Below, in pieces: positions 44,767 to 53,895 of a stretch of DNA of 64,000 bases. The DNA is taken from the NCBI GenBank assembly GCA_964384215.1, contig CAYLLB010000003.1, forward strand, positions 1-64,000, written 5' to 3'. Under the pieces are notes generated by a model. That model had not been told where the DNA came from, did no database searches, and was given only the letters and a program-made list of their open reading frames with translations. Position 1 is the stretch's first letter, and the number at the start of each line of letters is the position of its first letter. Source of the stretch: JAJFUV01 sp964384215 (GTDB lineage: Bacteria > Acidobacteriota > Terriglobia > Bryobacterales > Bryobacteraceae). Position numbers and translations under genes: made by a program.

Positions 44767-46499
44767 GGGCGCGCCTCCTTGTCCTTCCAGATGACAGCGT
44801 TCGCGGCCAGTTTCACAGGCTTACCGTTCAGGACCACATCAACCGCATGGTCGTTGAAGTTGTACAAGCACTGCGAGGTGCCGAACAGATAGTAGGCGAC
44901 GCCTGCCGGGGCCGACAGCGTAACGCCCAGGGGCGCCATGAAGCGCTTGCGCAAATCGTCGGCCAGCGCGCGCGGCATCTCCGACAACCCCAGTTTCGCG
45001 GGGGCCAGCAGGCGCTCCTTGGTCTTCTCGTAATCCGCTTCGCTGAACGTGCGGACGTTCCACACGATCGCGGCGCCGCGGCGGTACTTGCGCGTCACCA
45101 GGTACGGAACCTTGCGGCCGCCGCTGGCAGCCCACAGCGATACGTTGTTGCGCGGCGCGGCCAGTCCCAGGTCCACTTCGAGCGGGACCGGCAGCTTCAC
45201 CGGCCCGCCCGCAAGCACGACATCGGTAATCGTGTCCGCGCGCGGCGTGGCGCTGACGCCGGCGATAGCCAGCTCCTCGCCCGCCCGCCCCAGCTTGCGC
45301 AGCAACGCAGGAGTGAGAACCAGCGTGGCGCCGCGCGCCAGGTGCTGCTTCATCTTGACCATCAGCTTCGGATCCGCGGATGCTTGAACGCCCAGAATCG
45401 CCACCCTGGAAGCGCTGGGATACTGCGCCACGGGCACGACCGGCAATCCGATCATCCCCAGGTTGTCCATCAGCCACATGTTGTCTTCGCTGGTGCTGTT
45501 GACGGGCTTATAGTAAGCGATCCCGCCGAGCTGCTGCGTGCGCACCTTGGCGCTCATTTCCACCAGCGTCGGCCAGTCCGCCCTCAATAAAGCGTGCCCC
45601 GGGTGTCCTTTCACGACGTTGCCCAGGTTGAACAGCGTCAGTTCGCCGGCGCCGGCCAGCGTGCTCTGCCACGCCTGGTCGACGAAATTCCGCGCCGTGC
45701 ATTCGATATGGTCGAACCACGCGCCGTACACCTTGGAGCCGGCTACCGCGGCAATCCAGCGGAAGTTTACAAAGCTCTCGAAGGGTTGCACATAACCCAT
45801 GCGCTGCGTTTTGGGGTTGCGCACCTCGGTGCCCACCCACACGCGGTTGAAGGGAGCCGACATGCGCGCCGGTTCGTAACCGAACAGGTGGAAACGGTCG
45901 TACCACTGCGGATACTTGATGATGAGCTTGACGTCCGGACGCACGGCGCGTGCCGGCTCGAAGACCATGGAAGGCAGCAGGCCCACCAGCAGATCCCGGC
46001 GGTACTGGCCCCAGTCGCGGGCGCCGCGCGCTTTGTCGGATTCGGGTGATGTGTCTTCCGAGCAGTAGAAGTCGTCGATGATGATCTCGTCGAAGACCCC
46101 CGCGTTTTCGCGGAAGAACTCGGCGATCTGCCGCTGCGTCTTGGCGCTCTGGTAGTTCAGCCAGCCATAGGGGCCGTTCTGCCGTGTGCCCCACTCGCGG
46201 CCCGGCACGGTAGCGATGCCACCGGAGACGCGGAACCCCCTGGCAAGGAAGAAATCGCGCACCGGCTTCATCTGTTCCGGCGAGACATAGCTGTCCCCGC
46301 GCCGGCCCTCCAAAAAGATCCCCGTAATGTTGAGGTCCTTCAGCGCCGCGGCCACGCGCTCGCGGCCTTCCGGCGTCATCAGGTTCTGTTGAACGTCGCC
46401 CGCGGTCGCGTAAACGCTCATGCGTAGAGGTTCCTGAGCCGCGGCGCATCCGCCCAAGGCGAACGCGGCCGCCACCATGCCGAGCCAGAATGCCTTCAT
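44763..46499 (-). CDS. Exported lipoprotein of an unrecognised family, paralogue B
   Basis: The 578-residue protein starts MKAFWLGMVAAAFALGGCAAA with lipobox LGGC. The first half has a TIM-barrel-like pattern: RVAAALKDLNITGIFLEG, FDEIIIDDFYCSEDTSPES, VKLIIKYPQWYDRFHLFGY, WVGTEVRNP and GAWFDHIECTARNF. The second half looks like a class-I glutamine-amidotransferase-like fold with a beta-sandwich at the end (LYNFNDHAVDVVLNGKPV). The acidic residues in IIIDDF and the FD and IEC motifs are candidate catalytic groups, as in glycoside-hydrolase-like barrels. It shares about half its residues by eye with the neighbour at 46517. It is coupled to the enolase-superfamily gene. Confidence 0.75.
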   Translation of the reverse strand: MKAFWLGMVAAAFALGGCAAAQEPLRMSVYATAGDVQQNLMTPEGRERVAAALKDLNITGIFLEGRRGDSYVSPEQMKPVRDFFLARGFRVSGGIATVPGREWGTRQNGPYGWLNYQSAKTQRQIAEFFRENAGVFDEIIIDDFYCSEDTSPESDKARGARDWGQYRRDLLVGLLPSMVFEPARAVRPDVKLIIKYPQWYDRFHLFGYEPARMSAPFNRVWVGTEVRNPKTQRMGYVQPFESFVNFRWIAAVAGSKVYGAWFDHIECTARNFVDQAWQSTLAGAGELTLFNLGNVVKGHPGHALLRADWPTLVEMSAKVRTQQLGGIAYYKPVNSTSEDNMWLMDNLGMIGLPVVPVAQYPSASRVAILGVQASADPKLMVKMKQHLARGATLVLTPALLRKLGRAGEELAIAGVSATPRADTITDVVLAGGPVKLPVPLEVDLGLAAPRNNVSLWAASGGRKVPYLVTRKYRRGAAIVWNVRTFSEADYEKTKERLLAPAKLGLSEMPRALADDLRKRFMAPLGVTLSAPAGVAYYLFGTSQCLYNFNDHAVDVVLNGKPVKLAANAVIWKDKEARP

Positions 46500-46516
46500 A
46501 CCAGGACCGCCTTTCT

Positions 46517-48226
46517 CTATTTCCAAAACCATCCGTTCGCGGCGAGCTTCAACTTCTCGCCGTTGAGCGTAACTTCCACTTCGCTATCCCGAAAATTGTA
46601 CAAGCAATGAGCGCCGCCAAGCAGATAGCAGGCAACTCCGGCTGGAGCCGCCAGCGCCAGCCCCAGGGGTTCGAGGGCCGTGCGGCGCAACTCGTTGGCG
46701 AGTTCGTCCGGTATTTCGCTCAAGCCGAGCGGCCGGGGCGGCAGCAGCACTTCTCCTGCCTTGTCGAAATCGGCCTCCGAAAACGTGCGCAGGTTCCACA
46801 TCATCACGTGGCCTTTGCCGGCGTTGCGCGAGGTTACCAGTGGCACTTCCGCCCCGCCGGCGCGAGCTCGCATGAGAACCATCGATCGGCGCTCGCGGAT
46901 TTCGCGCTCTGTGTCGAGCGGCGCGCCGAGCACGATGGTGCTTCCATTCCAGCGGACCTCGGTCGCCTTCGCGGGTTGTGCTGTCGAAGATACGCTTACG
47001 CCGGCCAGTTCCTCGCCCGCGCGACCTAACCGGCGCAGTAGCGCCGGGGTGACTATGAGCGTAGCGCCAGCGTCCAGGTGCCCGCGCATTTTGGCCAGAA
47101 GGCGCGGATCGGCCGCGGCCTGCACGCCCAGAAACACCGCGCGGAACGTTTCAGGATAAGCTGACACCGGCGCGATGGGCAGGCCGAGCAGGGCCAGATA
47201 ATCGGCCAGGTACATGTTCTCGCTGCTCTCGCTGGCCACGGGCTTGTAGAAAGCGATGCCTTCCGGGGCGCGGCCCCCCACCTTTTCCGACAGCGCTCTC
47301 AGATCGGGGAGGCGTCCGGCGAACAGCGCGCTGCCGGGATGGTCTTCCATGACCGGCTCCAGGTGCCAGAATGTCAGCTCGCGCGCGCCCGCAAGGACGC
47401 TTTGGTAGGCCTGGTCGACGAAGTTCTGTGCCGAACAGTCCAGGAAGTCGAACCACGCGCCTTCCACCTTGCTGCCAGCAACCGAGGCGAGCCAGCGGTA
47501 GTTCACGTAACCCTCGGTCGGCGGCACGTAGCCCAGGCGGGGCGTCGCGGGATTGCGCGTTTCGGTCCCCACCCAAACGCGCGAGGAGAGCGCGGACATG
47601 CGTACCGGATCGTAACCGAAAAGATGGAAGCGGTCATACCACTGCGGAAACTTGACGATGACCTTGGCGTCCGGGCGGGCCGCGCGCGCCGGTTCCAGGA
47701 TCGATTCTTCGAGCACGCGCACCATCAGCCGCTGCCGGTACTCGCTCCAACTGCGAGAGCCGCGGGCGCGTTCGGATTCCGGGCTGCGGTCGTCGGTGCA
47801 GAAAGAGTCGTCCAGGATGATCTCGTCAAACAGTGGCGCATAGGCGCGGAAGTAACCGGCCAGGTCGTCGCGGGTCTTGCGGTTCTCGTAATTCATCCAG
47901 GAGAGCTTGCCGTTCTGCCTCACGCCGAAGCGTTCCCCGGCGACGAAGTCCAGGCCGCCGGCCACCTGAAACCCGCGCGCGATCATGTCGTCGCGAATCT
48001 CCCGCATGCGCTCCGGGGGAATGTAATGGTCCTGGAGACGGCCCTGGAGAAACACCCGCGTGGCGCCGACCTTCTTCAGGCGGTCCGCGGCCGCCTCGCG
48101 TTGTGCGGCGGTGGCAAGATACTTGTCGACGTCGGGCGCGGTGACAAATACGCTGACGCGCAGCGGCGCGGCGCCTGCCGGCAAAGCGGCCAGACACGCA
48201 GAAACGAGGCAGAGCAGGTATCGCAT
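46517..48226 (-). CDS. Exported protein of the same unrecognised family, paralogue A
   Basis: The 569-residue protein has a signal peptide (MRYLLCLVSACLAALPAGAA) instead of a lipobox. It keeps the same motifs: LKKVGATRVFLQGRLQDHYIPPERM, FDEIILDDSFCTDDRSPES, VIVKFPQWYDRFHLFGYDP, GTETRNPATPRLGYVPP, GAWFDFLDCSAQNFVDQAYQS, and the C-terminal CLYNFRDSEVEVTLNGEKLKLAANGWFW. Cys and Asp around the barrel motifs are conserved between the two copies. The two genes are 17 bp apart. A role as extracellular glycan-active enzymes with different sites is likely, but no family name is given. Confidence 0.75.
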   Translation of the reverse strand: MRYLLCLVSACLAALPAGAAPLRVSVFVTAPDVDKYLATAAQREAAADRLKKVGATRVFLQGRLQDHYIPPERMREIRDDMIARGFQVAGGLDFVAGERFGVRQNGKLSWMNYENRKTRDDLAGYFRAYAPLFDEIILDDSFCTDDRSPESERARGSRSWSEYRQRLMVRVLEESILEPARAARPDAKVIVKFPQWYDRFHLFGYDPVRMSALSSRVWVGTETRNPATPRLGYVPPTEGYVNYRWLASVAGSKVEGAWFDFLDCSAQNFVDQAYQSVLAGARELTFWHLEPVMEDHPGSALFAGRLPDLRALSEKVGGRAPEGIAFYKPVASESSENMYLADYLALLGLPIAPVSAYPETFRAVFLGVQAAADPRLLAKMRGHLDAGATLIVTPALLRRLGRAGEELAGVSVSSTAQPAKATEVRWNGSTIVLGAPLDTEREIRERRSMVLMRARAGGAEVPLVTSRNAGKGHVMMWNLRTFSEADFDKAGEVLLPPRPLGLSEIPDELANELRRTALEPLGLALAAPAGVACYLLGGAHCLYNFRDSEVEVTLNGEKLKLAANGWFWK

Positions 48227-48276
48227 CGAATTCCTCAGCAGCCTTTTACGCTACGCAAGGGCGATATAATTTTCAA

Positions 48277-50328
48277 GTGGCGGAGGTTCTGCACTCAGTC
48301 TGCGCGCTGGATTGCCCGGACACCTGTTCCATCCTGGTGGATATCGAAGACGGGCGGGCCAGGAAGTTGCGCGGCAATCCCCATCATCCGGTGACGCGGG
48401 GCTTTCTCTGCCCCAAGGTCACACGTTACCTGGAGCGCGAGTACTCGCCCGACAGGCTCCTCTACCCCCAGCGGCGCGTGGGCCCCAAGGGCGCAGGCCG
48501 CTTCGAGCGCATTTCGTGGGATGAGGCACTGGACGAGGTCGCATCTCGGTTTCAACGCATTTCGGATGAACACGGCAGCGAAGCCATCCTCCCTTACAGT
48601 TACGCCGGCACCATGGGCGTGCTCAACAACGCCGGCATGGACCGGCGCTTTTTCCATCGCCTGGGAGCCTCGCGGCTGGAACGCACCATCTGTTCGTCTG
48701 CCGGCAAGGCGGGGCTGGTCGCCTCCACCGGATTCCGCTATGGAACGGAACCCGAGCAGTTCCGGCATTCGCGGCTCATCCTGGCCTGGGGCGCCAACAT
48801 TATGGGCACTAACGTCCATTTGTGGCCCTTCGTCCAGGAAGCGAAACGTAATGGCGCGCGCTTCTATGTGATCGATCCGGTGCGCAACCGGACAGCGGAA
48901 CTGGCCGACCGCCACTACGCCATCTATCCGGGCAGCGACGCCGCACTGGCGCTCGCGATGATGCACGTGATCATCGCCGAGGAGCTTTACGACCGGGACT
49001 ACGTTTCACGCCACACGCTTGGTTTCGCCGAACTTGCCGAACGCGTGAAAGAATACACACCGGAGCGTGCCGCGCCGCTCACGGGCATCGCGGCGGAGGA
49101 CATCGCAGCGCTCGCGCGCGAATACGCCACCACCCGCCCGGCCGCCATCCGCCTCAACTACGGCGTGCAGCGCAGCGAGCGGGGCGGCATGGCGGTACGG
49201 GCCATCTCGCTGCTTCCGGCTCTCACCGGATCCTGGAAGGATGTCGGCGGGGGAAGCCTGCTCAGTACCACGGGCGCATTTCCATTCGACACCGACGCCG
49301 TCGAACGGCCGGACCTTCAGCGGGCCTCCCGGCTCGGCCGCGAGGCCCGTTCGGTGAACATGATCGAACTGGGGCGCGCGCTCACCTCGCTTGGCGCGCC
49401 GCCTGTACAAGCGCTGGTGGTCTACAACTCGAATCCGGCGGCGGTGGCTCCTTTGCAGAACGCGGTTCTCCAGGGCCTCGAGCGCGAGGACCTGTTCACG
49501 GTAGTGCTTGAACAGTTCCAGACCGACACGGCCGACTATGCCGACATCCTGCTGCCGTCGACTACGTTTCTCGAACACACGGACCTGTATCTTTCTTACG
49601 GCCACTATTACGTGCAACTGGCGCGGCCGGCGCTCCCCGCCCCCGGCGAGGCGAAATCGAACGTGGAGGTTTTCCGCCTCCTGGCCCGGCGCATGGGGTT
49701 CTCCGAGAGCTGTTTTGCGGATTCCGAAGACGATATGATCCGCCAGTTGCTCGCTTCCGGCCATCCGTTTCTGGACGGCATCACGCTGGAGCGGTTGGAA
49801 CGGGAACACTTCGTGAGAATGAATGTAGCTGCCGGTGACGAGCCGTTTTTGCCATTTGCCGATGGCAATTTCGGCACGCCGTCGGCCAAGTGCGAGTTCC
49901 ATGCGGAAACTCTGGTTTACACGCCGCCCATCGAATCGCGGCGGGGCGATGCGGAGCTATTCCGGCGATATCCTCTCGAGTTGATCTCGCCGAAATCGGA
50001 CCAGGGGCTGAACTCAACCTTCGGTAACCGTCCGGAGGTCGCTGCCGCCTGCGCGCTGCTGCACATGAACACGGCGGACGCCGTCCGGCGCGGCATCCGC
50101 GACGGTGATAACGTGCGCCTGTTCAACGGGCGGGGGGAATGCCGCCTGGTTGCGAGCGTGGGCGGCGCGGTCGCCCCTGGCGTAGTGGCCGCGCGCGCCG
50201 TGGCCTGGAACAAGTCGGCGGCCTCAGGCCGCAATGTGAACACCTTGACTTCGGACCGCCATGCCGACATGGGCAAAGCCGCAGTGTTCTATAGTTGTCT
50301 TGTTGAGGTTCAGAAATGTTACAGTTGA
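48277..50328 (+). CDS. Molybdopterin (bis-MGD) oxidoreductase, catalytic subunit
   Basis: The 683-residue protein has an N-terminal 4Fe-4S motif CALDCPDTC with a further Cys in GFLCPK (residues 9-45). The molybdopterin oxidoreductase core (LILAWGANIMGTNVHLW, VIDPVRNRTAELAD) and the C-terminal dinucleotide-binding domain (about residues 570-683: NSTFGNRPEVAAAC, VRLFNGRGECRLVA) follow. No signal is seen, so it should act in the cytoplasm. No iron-sulfur or membrane subunit is adjacent, so partners are unknown. The start is GTG 48277; the Mo ligand could be the Cys or Ser of RTICSSAG but cannot be fixed here. Confidence 0.88.
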   Translation: MAEVLHSVCALDCPDTCSILVDIEDGRARKLRGNPHHPVTRGFLCPKVTRYLEREYSPDRLLYPQRRVGPKGAGRFERISWDEALDEVASRFQRISDEHGSEAILPYSYAGTMGVLNNAGMDRRFFHRLGASRLERTICSSAGKAGLVASTGFRYGTEPEQFRHSRLILAWGANIMGTNVHLWPFVQEAKRNGARFYVIDPVRNRTAELADRHYAIYPGSDAALALAMMHVIIAEELYDRDYVSRHTLGFAELAERVKEYTPERAAPLTGIAAEDIAALAREYATTRPAAIRLNYGVQRSERGGMAVRAISLLPALTGSWKDVGGGSLLSTTGAFPFDTDAVERPDLQRASRLGREARSVNMIELGRALTSLGAPPVQALVVYNSNPAAVAPLQNAVLQGLEREDLFTVVLEQFQTDTADYADILLPSTTFLEHTDLYLSYGHYYVQLARPALPAPGEAKSNVEVFRLLARRMGFSESCFADSEDDMIRQLLASGHPFLDGITLERLEREHFVRMNVAAGDEPFLPFADGNFGTPSAKCEFHAETLVYTPPIESRRGDAELFRRYPLELISPKSDQGLNSTFGNRPEVAAACALLHMNTADAVRRGIRDGDNVRLFNGRGECRLVASVGGAVAPGVVAARAVAWNKSAASGRNVNTLTSDRHADMGKAAVFYSCLVEVQKCYS

Positions 50329-50858
50329 TCCGTTCTGCAACACTCGTGTTTGCTGTCTGCTCCCTCGCGTTCCTGGCTGGGGGCTGCAAGCGCAAACCGA
50401 AGCAACCGGTTCATGTGGTCGAGGAGGAGAAGAGTTCGCTCAGCACGTTCGTGCACGTGGCCGATCCGCGCGCTGTTTCGCAGCTGGGGTCCGGTTTCTA
50501 TGACGTCGAGCAGGGCTCCTGGCGCTGGACCGGTAAGAAGTTCTCAGTCCTGCTCGCAGTGCCAGAAAATGCTGCGCAAAAGAAGATCTCCCTTGTTTTC
50601 AAGCTGGCAGTGCCCGAACCCGTGATCCAGCAGCTCAAGTCCGTTACCTTGAGCGCCGCCGTGAACGGCACGCCGCTTAAGCCGGAAACCTACCGTAAAC
50701 CGGGTGAGTACGTCTTCACCAGGGACGTGGACGCCAAAGTTCTCGGCGGGGCCTCCGCGCAGGTGGAGTTCAGCCTGGACAAGGCTCTGGCCCCCGGAGC
50801 CAATGATTCCAGAGAGTTAGGGCTGGTTGCAACCAGTATCGGGTTCGACTGGAAGTGA
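50316..50858 (+). CDS. Lipoprotein, unknown function
   Basis: The 180-residue protein has a lipoprotein signal (LAFLAGGC, residues 17-24), then a lysine-rich linker KRKPKQPVH. A beta-rich domain follows: YDVEQGSWRWTGKKFSVLLAVP, KKISLVFKLAVPEPVIQQLKSVTLSAAVNG, and FTRDVDAKVLGGASAQVEFSLDKALAPGANDSRELGLVATSIGF. This pattern is frequent in acidobacterial anchored proteins; no function is known. It overlaps the molybdopterin gene by 13 bp and is probably translated from the same message. Confidence 0.75.
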   Translation: MLQLIRSATLVFAVCSLAFLAGGCKRKPKQPVHVVEEEKSSLSTFVHVADPRAVSQLGSGFYDVEQGSWRWTGKKFSVLLAVPENAAQKKISLVFKLAVPEPVIQQLKSVTLSAAVNGTPLKPETYRKPGEYVFTRDVDAKVLGGASAQVEFSLDKALAPGANDSRELGLVATSIGFDWK

Positions 50859-51243
50859 CCGGGACGGCAAAGTTGGCCAAAAGGTGAAACTTTTGTCTGG
50901 AATCGGCGTCAATACAATTACGCTCTAATCGGCGGCTGGGAAACCGTCGATAGATCGCGCTGGGATAGTGGTTCGAGGCGTTGGCCCGATGATTGCTTGA
51001 CAAGCGTGGTAATATACTTTGGGCCGAAGGTTCGACCAGGAAGACAGAGGGGTGTGGCTATGATTCACACCAGGATCTCAGATCTTAGCAGGTGGCGCTC
51101 AGATTTTCTGGAACCTTCCGCTTAAGATTTGCGTCTATAGTGTTTTGAGGAATGATGGAGGATTTGATTCGGCTTCCTTGGCGTCGAGAGCGATAAGAGG
51201 ATTTTGATTAATTTCGCACTAGGAAGTGGAAGAGAGGTGCAAC
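50859..51243. promoter_or_regulatory. Leader region of the DksA-like gene
   Basis: 385 bp with a rather AT-rich composition. It holds a TATACT at 51013-51018 and a TTGACA at 50997, but the 10-nt spacing between them does not fit a normal promoter. A 21-codon frame (51060-51125) with a purine-rich stretch before it could be a leader peptide. No other gene is visible. Confidence 0.35.
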
Positions 51244-51627
51244 ATGACCAAGACCGAGCTCAACAAGTTCCGCGAGATTCTCAAGGCCAGACAGGCTGAG
51301 CTCGCAGAGGTCTTACGGAATCGCGATGGCATCACCATCGAGAAAAGCCCTGACGCGCTAGATGAGGTGCAGCACGCCGCCGAGCGTGAACTTGCCATTC
51401 GGAACCTCGACCGCGAGTCAAATATGTTGCGTCATGTGCGGAGTGCTTTGCAACGCATGGACGAGGGCAGCTACGGTGTTTGTATCCATTGTGATCAGGA
51501 GATCAGCCCCAAACGCTTAGCGGCTGTCCCCTGGACCGCGCTTTGCATCCAATGCCAGGAAGCAGCCGACAGCAACCTGCAGGAATCCCCGGATGCTTTC
51601 GACGATGAATTAGTCAACGCCGCATAG
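51244..51627 (+). CDS. DksA/TraR-family zinc protein
   Basis: The 127-residue protein has an N-terminal coiled coil (residues 3-75) and a four-cysteine zinc finger (CIHC and CIQC, about residues 83-105) as in DksA/TraR proteins, which act on RNA polymerase with or without ppGpp. The coiled-coil tip lacks an obvious DxxDxA motif, so it may be a variant. ATG 51244 (MTKTELNKF) follows GAGAGG; a start at 51226 would add six residues. The gene stands alone with a 385-bp upstream region. It probably tunes transcription under nutrient stress. Confidence 0.85.
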   Translation: MTKTELNKFREILKARQAELAEVLRNRDGITIEKSPDALDEVQHAAERELAIRNLDRESNMLRHVRSALQRMDEGSYGVCIHCDQEISPKRLAAVPWTALCIQCQEAADSNLQESPDAFDDELVNAA

Positions 51628-51645
51628 AGAGTTCCGGATCGGCAC

Positions 51646-51671
51646 GGGGCGCGAGTTGCAACTCGCGCCCC
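51646..51671. terminator. Long perfect hairpin between convergent genes
   Basis: Two 13-nt arms, GGGGCGCGAGTTG and its complement, are directly adjacent (51646-51658 and 51659-51671). CACG/CGTG ends extend the stem outside with a bulge. It lies between the convergent dksA-like and pgeF genes and may stop transcription in both directions, though T-runs are absent. Confidence 0.6.
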
Positions 51672-51679
51672 TCGTGTCT

Positions 51680-52348
51680 TCAGGGCCTTACACCGATGGC
51701 TGTCAGCATCCGTCCGGCCCGCTCCCCCTCGCGGCGGTAGGAGTAAAAGTCCGCCGCCCGGCAGCTTGTGCAGAGTCCCGCGGCGCGAATCCTCGCTTCC
51801 GGCACGCCGGCCTCCGCCAAAATCTTCCTGTTGATTTCTACAAGATCGAGGTGTGCCGGACTGCGGCAAGCGGCGAGTTCCGGGGCCAGGGCGGCGAACT
51901 TGCCCGCCACGTCAGGACCAACCTCATAACAACAGGGACCGATCGCGGGGCCGATGGCGGCCACAAGGTCTAAAGGGCGGGTCCCGAATTCGCGCCCCAT
52001 GGCGTCCACGGCGCGTGCGGCGATGCGGGCGAGCGTTCCGCGCCAGCCCGCGTGGACGGCGGCGACGGCGCGCCGGCGGGAGTCCGCCAACAGGATGGGA
52101 ACGCAGTCGGCCGTGCGTACCCCCACCATCAGGCCGGCGGTGTCCGTAACCAGTGCGTCCCCGAATCCCAGGCGGCCGCGGGTGCCTTCGGCCTTCACCA
52201 CAATGTCGCTGTGAATCTGATCGAGCGCGGCGTGTTCGGCTTCACCGAGCCAGGGGCCGGCGGCCCGGGTGCCGAAGCCGTGCTCCAGCCACTCGAATTG
52301 AGCGAGAAGCTCGTCCTGGAACAGCTTACGGATGGGATCGAAGATCAC
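51680..52348 (-). CDS. pgeF: Multicopper-polyphenol-oxidase-like PgeF/YfiH family protein
   Basis: The 222-residue protein has the family's metal motif set: QIHSD (His near 45), RTADCVPIL (Cys near 82) and HAGWRGTL (His near 98). The C-terminal LCTSCRAADFYSYRREGERAGRMLTAIGV completes it. PgeF was linked to editing of peptidoglycan precursors (removing wrongly attached L-Ser) and relatives act on nucleosides. The start is GTG 52348. It lies 6 bp behind the nuoB stop, perhaps in one transcript. Confidence 0.88.
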   Translation of the reverse strand: MIFDPIRKLFQDELLAQFEWLEHGFGTRAAGPWLGEAEHAALDQIHSDIVVKAEGTRGRLGFGDALVTDTAGLMVGVRTADCVPILLADSRRRAVAAVHAGWRGTLARIAARAVDAMGREFGTRPLDLVAAIGPAIGPCCYEVGPDVAGKFAALAPELAACRSPAHLDLVEINRKILAEAGVPEARIRAAGLCTSCRAADFYSYRREGERAGRMLTAIGVRP

Positions 52349-52354
52349 GCCGGC

Positions 52355-52918
52355 TCAGGCAGGGTTCTTGATCTGCGAGATCATGACCCGCTTCTTGAAG
52401 TCCTCGAGCATGGACAATTCCAGGCGCACGTCGGTGGGACGCTTGCCGTCCCAGGTCATCTGGTCGATTTTGTCCTGTAATTTCATCAGGCCATAGAACA
52501 GGTTCTCCGGCCTCGGCGGGCACCCGGTGACATATACGTCCACCGGGACCACCTTGTCCACGCCCTGCAGCACTGAGTACGTGTTGAACGGTCCCCCTAC
52601 GCTCGAACACGCGCCCATTGCCAGGACCCACTTGGGTTCCGGCATCTGCTCGTAGAGGCGCTTAAGCACGGGCGCCATCTTGAGCGTCACCGTGCCGGCC
52701 ACGATCATGAGGTCGGCCTGCCGGGGGCTGGGCCGGAAGACCTCCGCGCCGAAACGCGCGATGTCGAAGCGGGCGGCGCTGCCCGCGATCATCTCGATCG
52801 CGCAGCAAGCCAGGCCAAAAGTCAGCGGCCAGATGCTGGACTTACGCGCCCAATTGAAAACGTAGTCCACCGAGGTCAGGATGAAACTACGATCGTGGTC
52901 ACTATCGCTGTAGGTCAT
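52355..52918 (-). CDS. nuoB: NADH-quinone oxidoreductase subunit B
   Basis: The 187-residue protein has the N2-cluster cysteines: LACCAIEM (two adjacent Cys), GACSSVGG and TGCPPRPENL. VDYVFNWARKSSIWPLTFG at the start is a classic NuoB pattern. It bridges the hydrophilic arm to quinone. GGGGGATC precedes ATG 52918. No other nuo gene is adjacent, which is unusual since nuoA-C-D normally flank it. It is followed by pgeF. It is either a scattered nuo gene or a second NuoB; length and motifs look intact. Confidence 0.92.
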   Translation of the reverse strand: MTYSDSDHDRSFILTSVDYVFNWARKSSIWPLTFGLACCAIEMIAGSAARFDIARFGAEVFRPSPRQADLMIVAGTVTLKMAPVLKRLYEQMPEPKWVLAMGACSSVGGPFNTYSVLQGVDKVVPVDVYVTGCPPRPENLFYGLMKLQDKIDQMTWDGKRPTDVRLELSMLEDFKKRVMISQIKNPA

Positions 52919-52953
52919 TGATCCCCCTACGATTCCGATTCTAGCAAAGCGCT

Positions 52954-53895
52954 TCAGCGGCCGTGCTCGCGGTACCAGGCCAACGTTCTCCTCAGCCCTT
53001 CTTCCAGGCTGAAATGCGGGGCGTGGCCAAGGTCGCGCACCGCCGCCGTGGTGTCGGCCTGCGAATCGCGAACGTCGCCTTCGCGCGGGGGGCCGTACTT
53101 CGGCGGGATGTCGACGCCTTCTATCCGGGTCAATGTGCTCCAGACCTGGTTGAGCGTGTACCGGTTTCCGTTGCCCGCGTTGTACATCTTCCCGGCCACG
53201 CCCTGCGCCCGCGACGCCTTCAGGCAAAGCTCGACCACGTCCTCCACGTAAGTAAAGTCGCGGGATTGCTCGCCATCGCCATGGATGGTGGGCGCGGTGC
53301 GCTCAACGACCGAGCGCATGAAGATCGAGATCACGCCCGAGTATGGGCTGGTCGGATCCTGGCGCGGGCCGTAAACGTTGAAGAAGCGCAGGCATACCGT
53401 CTCCAGGTTGAAACAGGAGCAAAACACGCTCGCGTAATACTCGCCAAGCAGTTTTTGCACCGCGTAGGGAGACTTGGGGCGCGGCGCCATCGTCTCGACC
53501 TTGGGCAGCACCTCGGTGTCGCCGTAAGCCGACGACGAGGCGGCGTACACGACGCGGCCCGCCCCGCCTTCCGAGCAGGCGCGGAAAACGTTGAACGTGC
53601 CGTCGGCGTTCACTTCGTGCGACGGAACGGGCTCGCGGATCGCCCGCGGCACCGATGGGATCGCAGCCAGGTGGAACACCGTCCCTGCACCCCGCACGAG
53701 CGGCGCGACGGCATCGTAGTCGCGAATATCGACCGGATGAAGTTCCACGCCGTCACGCACTTCCGCCAGGTTCTCTTCGTGCCCGGTCAGCATGTTGTCG
53801 ATGACCGTGATCTTGCCGGCGCCCTCGCGCAACAGGCGCCGGACAAGCATGGAACCGATGAAGCCGGCGCCACCGGTGACAACGTAGTTGCTCAT
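52954..53895 (-). CDS. NAD-dependent sugar-nucleotide epimerase (extended SDR)
   Basis: The 313-residue enzyme has GGAGFIGSMLVRRLL (GxxGxxG), VFHLAAIPSVPRAI, YAASSSAYGDTEVLPKVE, the catalytic YxxxK in SPYAVQKLLGEYY, FFNVYGPRQDP, and a C-terminal substrate domain. It matches UDP-GlcNAc/UDP-glucose 4-epimerases of the WbpP/Gne kind. It should act in nucleotide-sugar supply for surface polysaccharide. It overlaps the next gene by 4 bp (ATGA), so it is coupled to the sugar isomerase. Confidence 0.92.
   Translation of the reverse strand: MSNYVVTGGAGFIGSMLVRRLLREGAGKITVIDNMLTGHEENLAEVRDGVELHPVDIRDYDAVAPLVRGAGTVFHLAAIPSVPRAIREPVPSHEVNADGTFNVFRACSEGGAGRVVYAASSSAYGDTEVLPKVETMAPRPKSPYAVQKLLGEYYASVFCSCFNLETVCLRFFNVYGPRQDPTSPYSGVISIFMRSVVERTAPTIHGDGEQSRDFTYVEDVVELCLKASRAQGVAGKMYNAGNGNRYTLNQVWSTLTRIEGVDIPPKYGPPREGDVRDSQADTTAAVRDLGHAPHFSLEEGLRRTLAWYREHGR

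Noticed and set aside
50997..51018. TTGACA plus TATACT as a promoter.
   Set aside because: The spacing of 10 nt is too short for a normal sigma-70 promoter.
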